The notes under the pieces: generated by a model | The model's input: only the letters and a program-made list of their open reading frames with translations | Databases searched by the model: none | Told to the model about the DNA's origin: nothing | Program-made: the position numbers and the translations under genes | Assembly: GCA_023411815.1 (NCBI GenBank) | Contig: JAEYOJ010000059.1 | Location: forward strand, 1-64,000 | DNA: 64,000 nucleotides | Source of the DNA: Pseudomonadota bacterium | GTDB lineage: Bacteria > Desulfobacterota > Desulfovibrionia > Desulfovibrionales > Desulfovibrionaceae | Direction: 5' to 3' | Shown: in pieces, positions 10,012 to 18,450 of the stretch | Layout of the letters: every line of letters starts with the position of its first letter | Position numbering within the stretch: the stretch's first letter is position 1

Positions 10012-11901
10012 ATGAACGGCTCCGGCCCCCCCGGCGCGAACCAGCAACGCTCCCTGCGCGGGGTGATGTTTCTCCTGCTCATTGCGCTCATGCTCTGGTT
10101 CTTGATCTCCAGGGGGCTCATGGCACCGCCGTCCTTGAGCTACAGCGAGTTTCGCGAGCAGCTGACGGCCGGCAACGTGCAGAGCGTCCTGGTGCAGGGC
10201 GAGGAAATCGAAGGCGAGTTCCGGCATGCCATCAAGTACCGCCCCGAAGGCGCGTCCCAGGACGTGGATCTGACGCATTTCCGCACCTACATCCCGCCCT
10301 TCGGCGACCCAGACCTTTTCAACCTTCTTCAGGTCCAGGGCGTGCAACTGCATGTCAGGCCCAAAACCGACGGCTCCTGGCTGTGGATACTTATGTTCGG
10401 CCTGGTGCCAATGCTCTTTCTGGGCTTCATCGTCTGGTCTCAGTTTCGGCGCGTGTCGGGCGGCGGAGGCGGTGGAGGGCTGCTGGGCATGGGCCGCAGC
10501 AGGGCCAAACTTTACGACCGTCGCCAGGAGCGCACGACTTTCGACGACGTGGCCGGCGCCGAAGGCGCCAAGGTCGAACTGGAGGAGATCGTCGCCTTCC
10601 TCAAGGACCCTAATCGCGTGCGCCGCCTGGGTGCGCAGGTCCCGCGCGGGGTGCTCCTGGTCGGTCCGCCTGGCTGCGGCAAGACCTTGCTGGCGCGGGC
10701 CGTGGCCGGAGAAGCCGGAGTGCCCTTCTTCAGCATAACCGGTTCGGATTTCATGGAGATGTTCGTGGGAGTGGGCGCCTCGCGCGTGCGCAGCCTGTTC
10801 GAGGACGCCAAGAAGAACACGCCGAGCATCATCTTCATCGACGAGCTGGATTCCATCGGCCGCAAGCGCGGAGCCGGGTTCGGCGGCGGCCACGACGAGC
10901 GCGAGCAGACCCTGAACCAGCTTTTGTCCGAACTGGACGGCTTCGAGCAGAGCCACGACGTCATCGTCATGAGCGCCACCAACCGTCCGGACATCCTGGA
11001 CCCGGCGCTGCTGCGTCCGGGGCGCTTCGACCGCCGCGTGACCATTCCCCTGCCCACCACCAAGGCCCGGCTGGAGATCCTGCGCATCCACGCGCGCAAC
11101 AAGCCCATGGCCCAGGACATCGACCTGGGGTCCCTGGCGCGCGGCACGCCGGGCTTCAGCGGCGCGGACCTGCGGAACCTGCTAAACGAGGCCGCGCTCA
11201 TCGCCGCCCGGTTCGACCGCCAGGAAATCATGCGCGAGGACGTGGAGCAGGCCCGCGACAAGGTGCTCATGGGCCTCGTGCGCCAGGGGCTGGCCATCAG
11301 CGAGGATGAGAAGCGCTCCGTTGCCTACCATGAGTCGGGCCATGCCCTGGTGGCCGCGGTCATGCCCAACGCAGACCCGCTGCACAAGGTGTCCATCGTG
11401 CCTCGGGCCATGAGCATGGGCGTGACCCAGCAGCTCCCGGAGACCGAGAAGTACGTCTACACGCGCGAATACCTCCTGGACCGATTGTCCGTGATGATGG
11501 GCGGCCGGGCCGCCGAGGAGCTGGTATTGGGCACCATGACCAGCGGCGCGGGCAACGACCTGCTGGAGGCCACGCGCCATGCTCGGCGCATGGTCGTTGA
11601 GTGGGGCATGAGCAAACGCTTCAGCCACATGGCCCTGGGAGGCAGCAACGAGCCGGTCTTCCTGGGCGAGGACTTCGCCACCAGGCGGGAGTACAGCGAG
11701 GAGACGGCCCGCGAGGTGGACGAGGAGGTGGCCTCCATTCTGGAGTCAGCCTACGCCAAGGCGCGCGCGGCCCTGGAAGAACACCGGCAGGGCCTGGACA
11801 GGCTGGCCGCCAAATTGCTGGAGGAGGAAGAGTTGTCCGGCGACGCCGTGCTGGCCATCCTGGGCTTGGACGGTAGACGCAGGCCGGCGGGGTTGTTCTA
11901 A
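10012..11901 (+). CDS. ftsH: ATP-dependent zinc metalloprotease FtsH
   Basis: This 629-residue membrane-anchored AAA+ protease degrades misassembled membrane proteins and some regulators. Helices lie at about 18-34 and 122-145 with a periplasmic domain between. The AAA+ module spans about 175-420, with Walker A GPPGCGKT (218-225; cysteine where threonine is usual), Walker B IIFIDELD and the second region of homology SATNRPDILDPALLRPGRFD. The zinc site is HESGH (440-444). A glycine-rich linker follows helix 2. The start at ATG 10012 has GAGG upstream; a GTG at 10006 is possible. The C-terminus is short, ending GRRRPAGLF. Many deltaproteobacteria carry several ftsH copies; whether this is the main one cannot be told here. 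Confidence 0.95.
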   Translation: MNGSGPPGANQQRSLRGVMFLLLIALMLWFLISRGLMAPPSLSYSEFREQLTAGNVQSVLVQGEEIEGEFRHAIKYRPEGASQDVDLTHFRTYIPPFGDPDLFNLLQVQGVQLHVRPKTDGSWLWILMFGLVPMLFLGFIVWSQFRRVSGGGGGGGLLGMGRSRAKLYDRRQERTTFDDVAGAEGAKVELEEIVAFLKDPNRVRRLGAQVPRGVLLVGPPGCGKTLLARAVAGEAGVPFFSITGSDFMEMFVGVGASRVRSLFEDAKKNTPSIIFIDELDSIGRKRGAGFGGGHDEREQTLNQLLSELDGFEQSHDVIVMSATNRPDILDPALLRPGRFDRRVTIPLPTTKARLEILRIHARNKPMAQDIDLGSLARGTPGFSGADLRNLLNEAALIAARFDRQEIMREDVEQARDKVLMGLVRQGLAISEDEKRSVAYHESGHALVAAVMPNADPLHKVSIVPRAMSMGVTQQLPETEKYVYTREYLLDRLSVMMGGRAAEELVLGTMTSGAGNDLLEATRHARRMVVEWGMSKRFSHMALGGSNEPVFLGEDFATRREYSEETAREVDEEVASILESAYAKARAALEEHRQGLDRLAAKLLEEEELSGDAVLAILGLDGRRRPAGLF

Positions 11902-11908
11902 GTCCCTG

Positions 11909-11937
11909 GCTTCGGGTTCCGGCCGACTTGCCGAAGC
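11909..11937. terminator. hairpin between convergent ftsH and glycosyltransferase genes
   Basis: GCTTCGG and CCGAAGC form a 7-base-pair stem with a 15-base loop just after the ftsH stop codon. A second small hairpin (GCAGGC-AGTT-GCCTGC, 11964-11979) follows. Neither has a T-run, so termination activity is only suggested by position. Confidence 0.4.
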
Positions 11938-12056
11938 GTGCTGGGCATGGCCTGAAAGGACCTGCAGGCAGTTGCCTGCGGACTGTTCAGTGGACCAGGA
12001 TTAGGAAGGCACGCCCGGATCCGCCCCAGCTTGTATGTGCCAAGACGGCTCTTTGC

Positions 12057-13166
12057 CTATCTGTGGCTGAGCTTGGCGGAGCGCCAGCCGGGGCTCCTCA
12101 GGGCGGATTTGTACAGTGCGAGGTATTCCTCGGCGGCGGCCAGGATGCTGAAGTTTTGATTGACCCTGCGTTGTCCTTCAAGCCCCATGCGCATGCGCAG
12201 GCCTTTGTCATCGATCAGCGACTTCAATTTATCCGCCAGGTCTTCGGGTGAGTCCGGGGGAACCAGGAAGCCGGTCTTTCCATCCTCGACGACCTCGGAG
12301 TTCCCACCCACGCGTGTGGCGACGGTCGGCAGGCCGGAGGCCATGGCTTCGAGCAAGGTCAATGAAATGCCCTCGGTGTGCGAAGAGAGCGCAAAGATAT
12401 CGAACGTCTTGAGGATGTCCGCTATGTCGTGCCTGACGCCGAGAAACGAAACCTGACGTTCGAGCCCAAGCTTGGCGACTTCGGATTCGAGCGATTGCCG
12501 CAGCGGCCCGTCGCCGACGATCACCAGCTGGAATGGTATGGCCTGACCCTGGAGAATGCGGCAGGCCTTGATGAGGGCAAGATGATTCTTTTCCGGGGAC
12601 AAGCGGGCAACGATGCCTATCCTCACCGGTCTGTCCGTCTCCTCTTTTCTGCCGCCCAATGGGTTGAAGTACTGGGCGGTGTCGATGCCGTTCAGTATGA
12701 CGGCTAGCTTTCTCGGGGAGACTTTGTCGATTTTTCTGGAAACTTCCGCCGCATCGCTCGATACCGCCACCAGCCTGTATGTGAACAGGGAGCAAAGCCA
12801 GTTCAGGCGGATACGTTTCTTGCTGTGCGGATAGTTGCGGCCATGCCTGGTATGGATGAGCGGCTTTCTGCATAAGACGCTGAGCAGCGTGCCATAGACA
12901 TGAGGAGCCGGATTGTGGGTGTGTATGATATCAATGTCATGCTTTTTTACGATACGTGCCAACCTAAGTATGGCAGACAGATCAAATCCGCTCTTCTTGT
13001 TCAACTGAATTATCCCGCACGGGTGGTGCATTTCACCGAGGACGCCTTTGCTGTCGAGGCAGACAATGACCGGATTGATGGAACTGGAGTGGATCTTTGC
13101 GAGATCGAGGACAAACCGTTCCAATCCGCCGACGTTGAGGGCAAGCACAATGTGCAAGACATTCAT
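12057..13166 (-). CDS. glycosyltransferase family 4, XrtA-locus type
   Basis: This 369-residue GT-B cytoplasmic enzyme starts MNVLHIVLALNVGGLERFVLDLA, typical of GT4 acceptor-domain starts, and resembles the PEP-CTERM/EpsH-associated sugar transferase subfamily. The donor-side motifs are GIVARLSPEKNH (about 215), VIVGDGPLR and SSHTEGISLTLLEAMASGLPTVAT, containing the E-x7-E signature of GT4 enzymes. It would add one sugar from a nucleotide-sugar donor to the lipid-linked repeat unit. The ATG at 13166 follows AGGAT; the upstream in-frame extension has no homology-like content. It is the last gene of the long leftward polysaccharide cluster and converges with ftsH. Donor and acceptor are unknown. 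Confidence 0.88.
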   Translation of the reverse strand: MNVLHIVLALNVGGLERFVLDLAKIHSSSINPVIVCLDSKGVLGEMHHPCGIIQLNKKSGFDLSAILRLARIVKKHDIDIIHTHNPAPHVYGTLLSVLCRKPLIHTRHGRNYPHSKKRIRLNWLCSLFTYRLVAVSSDAAEVSRKIDKVSPRKLAVILNGIDTAQYFNPLGGRKEETDRPVRIGIVARLSPEKNHLALIKACRILQGQAIPFQLVIVGDGPLRQSLESEVAKLGLERQVSFLGVRHDIADILKTFDIFALSSHTEGISLTLLEAMASGLPTVATRVGGNSEVVEDGKTGFLVPPDSPEDLADKLKSLIDDKGLRMRMGLEGQRRVNQNFSILAAAEEYLALYKSALRSPGWRSAKLSHR

Positions 13167-13299
13167 TGTTCTATCCTGTCGATGCTTATGGTGAACGATC
13201 ATGCCCTTGCGGCGGCCGAGAGCATGAGCCGCATGGTTGTGTCTTGGCGGCTGTGGCCCGTTATCCATGGTTGAAGACGTAAGCCAGCCTGAGATCAAG

Positions 13300-14442
13300 T
13301 TATCCTGCCATGGCCATGCTCAGGGCTGAATCGGAAACAAGAGCGTCTGTCAGGATGCGGACGATCCGCTCGGAGGCTTTTCCGTCCCAGAACTTGGGAA
13401 TCCGCTGTTTTCCGACTCCCTGACGGAGAGCGCTCGCATATGCGCTGAGAATCTTGCGCGTCTCGCTGCCGACGAGCGTGTTGGTGCCCTCCGTAAGCGT
13501 AATTGGCCGCTCGGTGTTGTCCCTCAAGGTCAGGCACGGGATTCCCAGGCAGGTCGTCTCTTCCTGCAGGCCTCCGCTGTCCGTGAGGACCACCCGGGCA
13601 TCCTTCCAGAGAGAGAGGAAGTGCATGTACGACAGCGGCGGCTTCGAGATGACGCCGGGTGAGAGGCGCATCCCGAATTGGGCCAGTTGCCGTGCGGTCC
13701 TCGGATGTATGGGGAAGACCACGGGCATGTCCTCGGCGATGGCGTTGATCGCGGCGACTATGCCCGACAGGGTGGCTTCGTCGTCGACGTTGGACGGCCT
13801 GTGCAGGGTAAGCACGGCGTAACGGGAGGCGTCGGCCTTGAAGTCCGACACCCAGCGGGGAAGCTCTTGCTCGTTCAGCTTGTCGAGCTGGTGGAAGAGA
13901 TTGTCGATCATGACATTGCCGACGAAATGGATGCAGGCTGGCTTCTTCCCTTCCAGGGCAAGGTTGCGATAGCCGCTCTCCTCGGTGACAAAGAACATGT
14001 CGGAAATCGAGTCGGTGACGATGCGGTTGATTTCCTCGGGCATGTTCATGTCACGGCTTCGCAAGCCGGCTTCCACGTGCGAAAGCGATATGCCGAGCTT
14101 TTTGGCCGTGATGCCGCAGGCCAGTGTTGAGTTCACGTCGCCTATGACCATGACGTGGTCCGGCCGCCTCGACGTGCAGACCTCCTCGAAGCGGCACATG
14201 ATCGAGGCGGTCTGCCGGGCATGCGATCCGCTGTCGGCCTGAAGATAATGGTCCGGCGTCCGGATGCCCAACTCGTCGAAGAATACCTGGCTCATGTTCT
14301 GGTCATAATGCTGGCCGGTATGGATGATCCTGTAATCGAGCAGCCCGGCGGCCTCGTCGAGCGCGCGTGCTATCGGCGCCAGCTTCATGAAGTTGGGGCG
14401 GGCGCCGGCAATCAGATACAGCAACGGCTTGGTGTCGGACAT
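13300..14442 (-). CDS. wecB: UDP-N-acetylglucosamine 2-epimerase (non-hydrolysing)
   Basis: This 380-residue cytoplasmic enzyme interconverts UDP-GlcNAc and UDP-ManNAc. Family motifs are AGARPNFMKLAPI (about 12-24), HTGQHYDQNMS, GDVNSTLA, SHVEAGLRSRDMNMPEE, HPRTARQL and LTDSGGLQEETTCLGIPCLTLRDNTERPITLTEG. All main regions are intact and the length is normal. GGAGG lies nine bases ahead of the ATG. It sits between two sugar genes of the cluster and provides the precursor for a ManNAc or ManNAcA residue in the exopolysaccharide. Confidence 0.95.
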   Translation of the reverse strand: MSDTKPLLYLIAGARPNFMKLAPIARALDEAAGLLDYRIIHTGQHYDQNMSQVFFDELGIRTPDHYLQADSGSHARQTASIMCRFEEVCTSRRPDHVMVIGDVNSTLACGITAKKLGISLSHVEAGLRSRDMNMPEEINRIVTDSISDMFFVTEESGYRNLALEGKKPACIHFVGNVMIDNLFHQLDKLNEQELPRWVSDFKADASRYAVLTLHRPSNVDDEATLSGIVAAINAIAEDMPVVFPIHPRTARQLAQFGMRLSPGVISKPPLSYMHFLSLWKDARVVLTDSGGLQEETTCLGIPCLTLRDNTERPITLTEGTNTLVGSETRKILSAYASALRQGVGKQRIPKFWDGKASERIVRILTDALVSDSALSMAMAG

Positions 14443-14633
14443 CGAGGCAACCTCCGGGAGGACTTTGTCCCCCAGCGTGTTTATCGAGGAACAGCCTGCT
14501 GAAGACAGGCCGGCGGGCCTGGATGGCCCGCGGTTGCGTAGCGCCCTTGGGCGACTCCTGGGCAGCGCTCAGGCGCCCGACCGTTGAAACCGGGGCGGCG
14601 ATTCCAACGGCCGGGCAACCTCCGAGGCGTTTA

Positions 14634-15614
14634 TCAATTCGACACCCTTCTGGCTTCCCCGGAGTTGGGCGAAAGCATGAGCGAAGAGACGTCGACGGCC
14701 TCGAAGTCGCGGCCCGAAAGCCGCTTGAGTTCACGCAGCATGTCGTTGTCCCAGCGCTCATCGGGCGCGCCGGTGAGAAACCAGGCCGAGCCGTTGTCCG
14801 CCAGGATCATGCCGTACTTCTTGAGCGCGCGGAGGATTACCTGCACCTCGGGCGAGAACGTGGAGATGTCCACGTTCGCCTTGAGGCGGAAGCGCTGGCC
14901 CAGGGGCGGGTATTGGAGGTCGATCAGTTTCGAGGCGTAGTGCCGGGCAGGCCAGACATAGGCCCGGCGGGTTTTGGGGGCTGTAAAGCGCAGGGCGTGC
15001 CGGATCTCGCCGGAGGCCACTTCGTCGTAAAGCACGAGCCCCGGCAGGATCGGCAGCCCTCCGGCGTCGGCCGAAGTCCAGCCGCGCGGCCTCAGGTCGT
15101 TCGACTTCAGATCGAAGATTGCCCCGCTGTACGCATGCCAGCTCCCGTCCGGCTGAGGGGTGGCCCTGTAGAGTTCATAGAGAATGGAATTGTCCTGGTC
15201 CAGGACGAGGACGTGGCGGTCGCCTGAGCCGTTCGGCCCGCCCTCGATGGGAGCATCCCGAGGGATCGGGTATGGGCCCGGATCGCTTTCGTTGGCGTAC
15301 CTGAAGCTGACGGACACCTTTGGGTGGTTGCCTGACACGATGGTGTACGGGATGCCTATGGGGGCGCCGGACCACCGCGGCCATTCGCCGGAGCCGAAAT
15401 CCGGATGCGGGTGCTTATCCGCTCCAATGGTTGCGATGTATGCGTCGGAGTTCGGATCAGCCGGCAGGTTATCGATCCGTGCGTTCCAGACGTTGTTGAG
15501 CGGAAGGAGGGGGCCTCGCACCGCCGGCTTATGCTCGGCTGTCTGAATCTGCTGGAAGCCCGCGAATAGAAGCATGCCGCACGTCAACGCGATGATGGCA
15601 ATCAGCTTTCTCAC
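14634..15614 (-). CDS. secreted protein of unknown function
   Basis: This 326-residue protein has a signal peptide (MRKLIAIIALTCGMLLFAG, cleavage at about 19-26). After it come a region with NNVWNARIDNLPADPNSDAYI, repeated aromatic/glycine segments (HPDFGSGEWPRWSGAPIGIPY) and a C-terminal part with LTGAPDERWDNDMLRELKRL. I have the impression of a family scattered in acidobacteria, myxobacteria and actinobacteria, but know no function. Its place inside the polysaccharide cluster suggests a periplasmic or surface enzyme or binding protein acting on the polymer. A GC-rich hairpin (14513-14531) lies in the 191-base gap downstream. Confidence 0.7.
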   Translation of the reverse strand: MRKLIAIIALTCGMLLFAGFQQIQTAEHKPAVRGPLLPLNNVWNARIDNLPADPNSDAYIATIGADKHPHPDFGSGEWPRWSGAPIGIPYTIVSGNHPKVSVSFRYANESDPGPYPIPRDAPIEGGPNGSGDRHVLVLDQDNSILYELYRATPQPDGSWHAYSGAIFDLKSNDLRPRGWTSADAGGLPILPGLVLYDEVASGEIRHALRFTAPKTRRAYVWPARHYASKLIDLQYPPLGQRFRLKANVDISTFSPEVQVILRALKKYGMILADNGSAWFLTGAPDERWDNDMLRELKRLSGRDFEAVDVSSLMLSPNSGEARRVSN

Positions 15615-15664
15615 GAAATGCTCCTTGCTGAGGACTCATTGTGCAGGTGATTATTCATGGAAAA

Positions 15665-16837
15665 TCAATTGAGGGTGGTTTCATCGGGAATAGCGAAAAT
15701 CGAATACAGCCTATCGGCGTTATCGTCCCAGGACGTAGTGTAAGGCACGGCCTGCCCTTCACGATTGTTTGCGATGGATCTCCCCAATGCCGCGGCAAGG
15801 AGTTCAACCGACTTCGGAGGGACCAGTTCCATCGGCACACACTCGTTGATCTCGGGTATTCCGCCGACACTGGTGGCTACGACCGGAGTGCCGCAGGAGA
15901 GGGCTTCGAGTATGACATTGGGCACCCCCTCGCTGTGGCTTGGCAGGCAGAAGACAGTGGCGGCGTTCATCCAAATGGCGATCGTGGGCAGCGGCAGGCG
16001 GCCAGGCAGAGAGATGGAATCGGACAATTGTAACCTTGCGACCATTGCCTGGAGTTTCTTTTTGTATGGACCATCGCCGATGATCACCAGGCGCAGGCCG
16101 GTTTCTTTCTTTGTGAGCATATGAAAGGCGAGGAGCAGTTCCCTGAGGCCTTTCTCTTCCTTCATGTTTCCAACAAAGAGCACGATCCTCTCGCTCTGGC
16201 TGATTCCCAGCCGGGATCTGGCTTCACTGTGGGGAATCGGCTGAAATATCTTCCGGTCGACGCCATTGTATACCACTGCAAGTTTCTCCGGAGAGGCTCC
16301 CTGGGTGACGAGCTTGTCTTTCAAGGCCCTGCTCACGCAGAGGATCTTGCTGGCGATATTCACAACATCGAGCGCTTTTCGAGATGATCTATCTCCATTG
16401 AGCCTGTTGACATCCGTGCCGTGCGTCTTGACGTACAAAGGCAGGTTGAACTCCGTTGCGATCCTGGCGGCGGCCCAGCCATCGGGAAATAGCCATGATG
16501 CGTATATGAAGGCGTAATTATTTCGTGAGAGGATCTGTCTGGCTACGTTCCTGATGGAATAGTAAAAGGATTGTCCATGCCAGGATCGAAAGAAACGGGG
16601 TATGTAATAATAGGTCGGGTGATGAATGGTCAGGCCATCCTCCAGCCTGCGGGCCGGAATTTCCGGCTGTTTCATTCTGACGGGCCAGGGGATAGGAGCT
16701 AGCACGCTTATATCGAAGTGCTTTCTTAAGGAATTGATCTGTTGACGATTGAAGGTGGCCATATGGACATGGCTCGGATTTGGATAGAGATTCGAAATGA
16801 AGAGCATGCGGCTTTTTGGCATTGCTGACATCTGCAT
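15665..16837 (-). CDS. glycosyltransferase family 4
   Basis: This 390-residue GT-B enzyme has the N-terminal acceptor domain with SNLYPNPSHVHMATFNRQQI and a donor domain with LFVGNMKEEKGLRELL (about 215), VIIGDGPYKKKL and PSHSEGVPNVILEALSCGTPVVATSVGG, the GT4 E-x7-E signature. It probably adds one sugar to the repeat unit. The start is uncertain: ATG codons at 16837, 16831 and 16822 all lack a clear ribosome binding site. Codon and base use are richer in A+T than most of the window, as in the radical SAM gene upstream, which suggests acquisition by transfer. Confidence 0.87.
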   Translation of the reverse strand: MQMSAMPKSRMLFISNLYPNPSHVHMATFNRQQINSLRKHFDISVLAPIPWPVRMKQPEIPARRLEDGLTIHHPTYYYIPRFFRSWHGQSFYYSIRNVARQILSRNNYAFIYASWLFPDGWAAARIATEFNLPLYVKTHGTDVNRLNGDRSSRKALDVVNIASKILCVSRALKDKLVTQGASPEKLAVVYNGVDRKIFQPIPHSEARSRLGISQSERIVLFVGNMKEEKGLRELLLAFHMLTKKETGLRLVIIGDGPYKKKLQAMVARLQLSDSISLPGRLPLPTIAIWMNAATVFCLPSHSEGVPNVILEALSCGTPVVATSVGGIPEINECVPMELVPPKSVELLAAALGRSIANNREGQAVPYTTSWDDNADRLYSIFAIPDETTLN

Positions 16838-17282
16838 GTGGGCTTTGTGTGATCGTGTCGGCGTTGTATTGATCAGGCTATGAACGGCTTCCTATTGGTT
16901 TTAAAATTTTACATTGATTTGTTACATGGTTTATAAAAAATTGGCAACGTCAGATAGAATTACTTGATTAACTTTTTTAAATTTGGCCATACGAATTGCC
17001 CGTGCTTCTCCGGCGCATGAACTCGAGGCTTGAGGGAACGAAGGCTGACCAGTTGAACCAAGAGGTTGCCAGCCGGAAATTGCCTGGGCCATGGAGGGCA
17101 TGCGGGCAGGCGCCATGCGGCATATTGTGATGGACAGCCGGACGGAGCGGACCTGCAGTGCAGTCCAGCGCTCCAACCCCGTATGGCAAGCCGCTCAACT
17201 CCTTCGCGCACCTGTCCAGACAGCACCTTCACCCAGGAATTTGCGGTGATTCGCCGAATACAAGAGGTGAATGTTCCTCTCG
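16838..17282. other. 445-base A+T-rich intergenic region, no gene recognised
   Basis: The first 140 bases are strikingly A+T rich for this genome and could hold the promoter of the glycosyltransferase. The rest contains short overlapping minus-strand frames at 16931-17232 without ribosome binding sites or recognisable motifs; they could be remnants of a decayed gene, but nothing supports that firmly. Confidence 0.5.
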
Positions 17283-18341
17283 CTATGCATTGCCCGCTGC
17301 GGAGGCGAGCTTCCGGCGCACCTTTACAATGAATTTGTGCGGGTCTTCCCGGAAAGTATAGATATACTTGCGAAGCATGGCCGTGCTGGAAGGTCTAGGA
17401 TTGTCCGGGCAATTGGGGATGCACCAGGAGTAGTCTCCCTTGCGCAGCTTGCTCCGGAAGCGCTGCAGCGTTGCTCCTTCGGTGATATCCTTGATCGTTT
17501 CGTTGTTCAGGTTGCCGGCCTTGATCCACGTGTTGCAGCACGGCCTGACCGATCCGTCCGCGTCCACGACGAGACTCCTGAAAGGCATTGGGCATATTTT
17601 CTTAGGCTTGCTCGATTCGATCAGCTTGGATGAGACGGCCTTGCCGTCAAGCTCAACGCCGAAGCCCCGGATCAATGAGCTGAGTCCCTCGATGGATAAA
17701 CCGGCATCCGTCGCGGTATTGCATGCGGATTGTAGGACATGCCTGACCTGCTCTTTCAGGTTCTGTTTCCTGAAGGACAGGTAGTTGTCGGTGAGGAATT
17801 TTACATTGTCGACGCCGAGTTCTCGGGCAAGATGAACCAGCTTGTCTATTTCGAACACGTTGTTGTTCAAAACGACCATTGAAAGGTCAATCTTGGGTGT
17901 TTTGACTTTGCTATCCCTTGATGATGTCAGTCTGTTGATATTTTTGAGCACTCGATTGAAGTTGCCATGTTTGACAATTTGATCATATGTGTTTTTTGTG
18001 GCTGCGTTGATGGAAAAGTTGACGGACTCGCCATGGGAAAGAAGGGATTCCTTCCAGAAGCTGCTTAACACGACGCCATTGGTGGCTATCGTTATCCTGG
18101 GTTGATCATGCCTAGTAATTATCTCGACAAGCTCCTTACAGTTTTCCATGATTGTAGGTTCTCCACCCTGGATTTTGACCACTTTGACCATGGGCCAAAT
18201 GTCTCTCAGTTTGTCACGATATATTTGAGGCGGCATGTTGTAGCGGCTGCTGAAATCGTATTGATAGCACATGGCGCACCGTACATTGCACTGTAAGCCC
18301 ATGAACATATGCAATCGCTTGATATTGGTATGCTTATCCAT
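17283..18341 (-). CDS. radical SAM protein with SPASM-like C-terminus
   Basis: This 352-residue enzyme carries the radical SAM cluster motif CNVRCAMC (C18, C22, C25) after a short N-terminus, then KIQGGEPTIM and SFSINAATKNTYD-type strands of the partial TIM barrel. A C-terminal cysteine set (ICPMPF, RPCCNTW, WCIPNCPDN) fits a SPASM/twitch auxiliary cluster domain. SPASM enzymes modify peptides or carbohydrates. AAGGAG precedes the ATG. It lies alone between the polymerase and a glycosyltransferase in the A+T-rich part of the polysaccharide cluster, so a modification of a sugar or of a secreted peptide is plausible. No small peptide substrate gene is visible next to it. Confidence 0.85.
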   Translation of the reverse strand: MDKHTNIKRLHMFMGLQCNVRCAMCYQYDFSSRYNMPPQIYRDKLRDIWPMVKVVKIQGGEPTIMENCKELVEIITRHDQPRITIATNGVVLSSFWKESLLSHGESVNFSINAATKNTYDQIVKHGNFNRVLKNINRLTSSRDSKVKTPKIDLSMVVLNNNVFEIDKLVHLARELGVDNVKFLTDNYLSFRKQNLKEQVRHVLQSACNTATDAGLSIEGLSSLIRGFGVELDGKAVSSKLIESSKPKKICPMPFRSLVVDADGSVRPCCNTWIKAGNLNNETIKDITEGATLQRFRSKLRKGDYSWCIPNCPDNPRPSSTAMLRKYIYTFREDPHKFIVKVRRKLASAAGNA

Positions 18342-18450
18342 GGCTGGCTCCTTAGTTTGTGCCTGTGATAGCTCTGGAATAGAGGTTCCAATAAGCCCGC
18401 GTCGGTTGCATCGATATTCAGTTCAGTAATGTGAATGTTGAGGGACAATT

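Noticed and set aside
14513..14531. Hairpin GCGGGCC-TGGAT-GGCCCGC downstream of the secreted-protein gene as an operon terminator
   Set aside because: There is no T-run and wecB follows on the same strand, so it is not called as a terminator.
16931..17232. Overlapping short minus-strand frames suggestive of a decayed gene
   Set aside because: Three frames are open with unrelated translations and none shows a family motif, so a pseudogene call is not supported.
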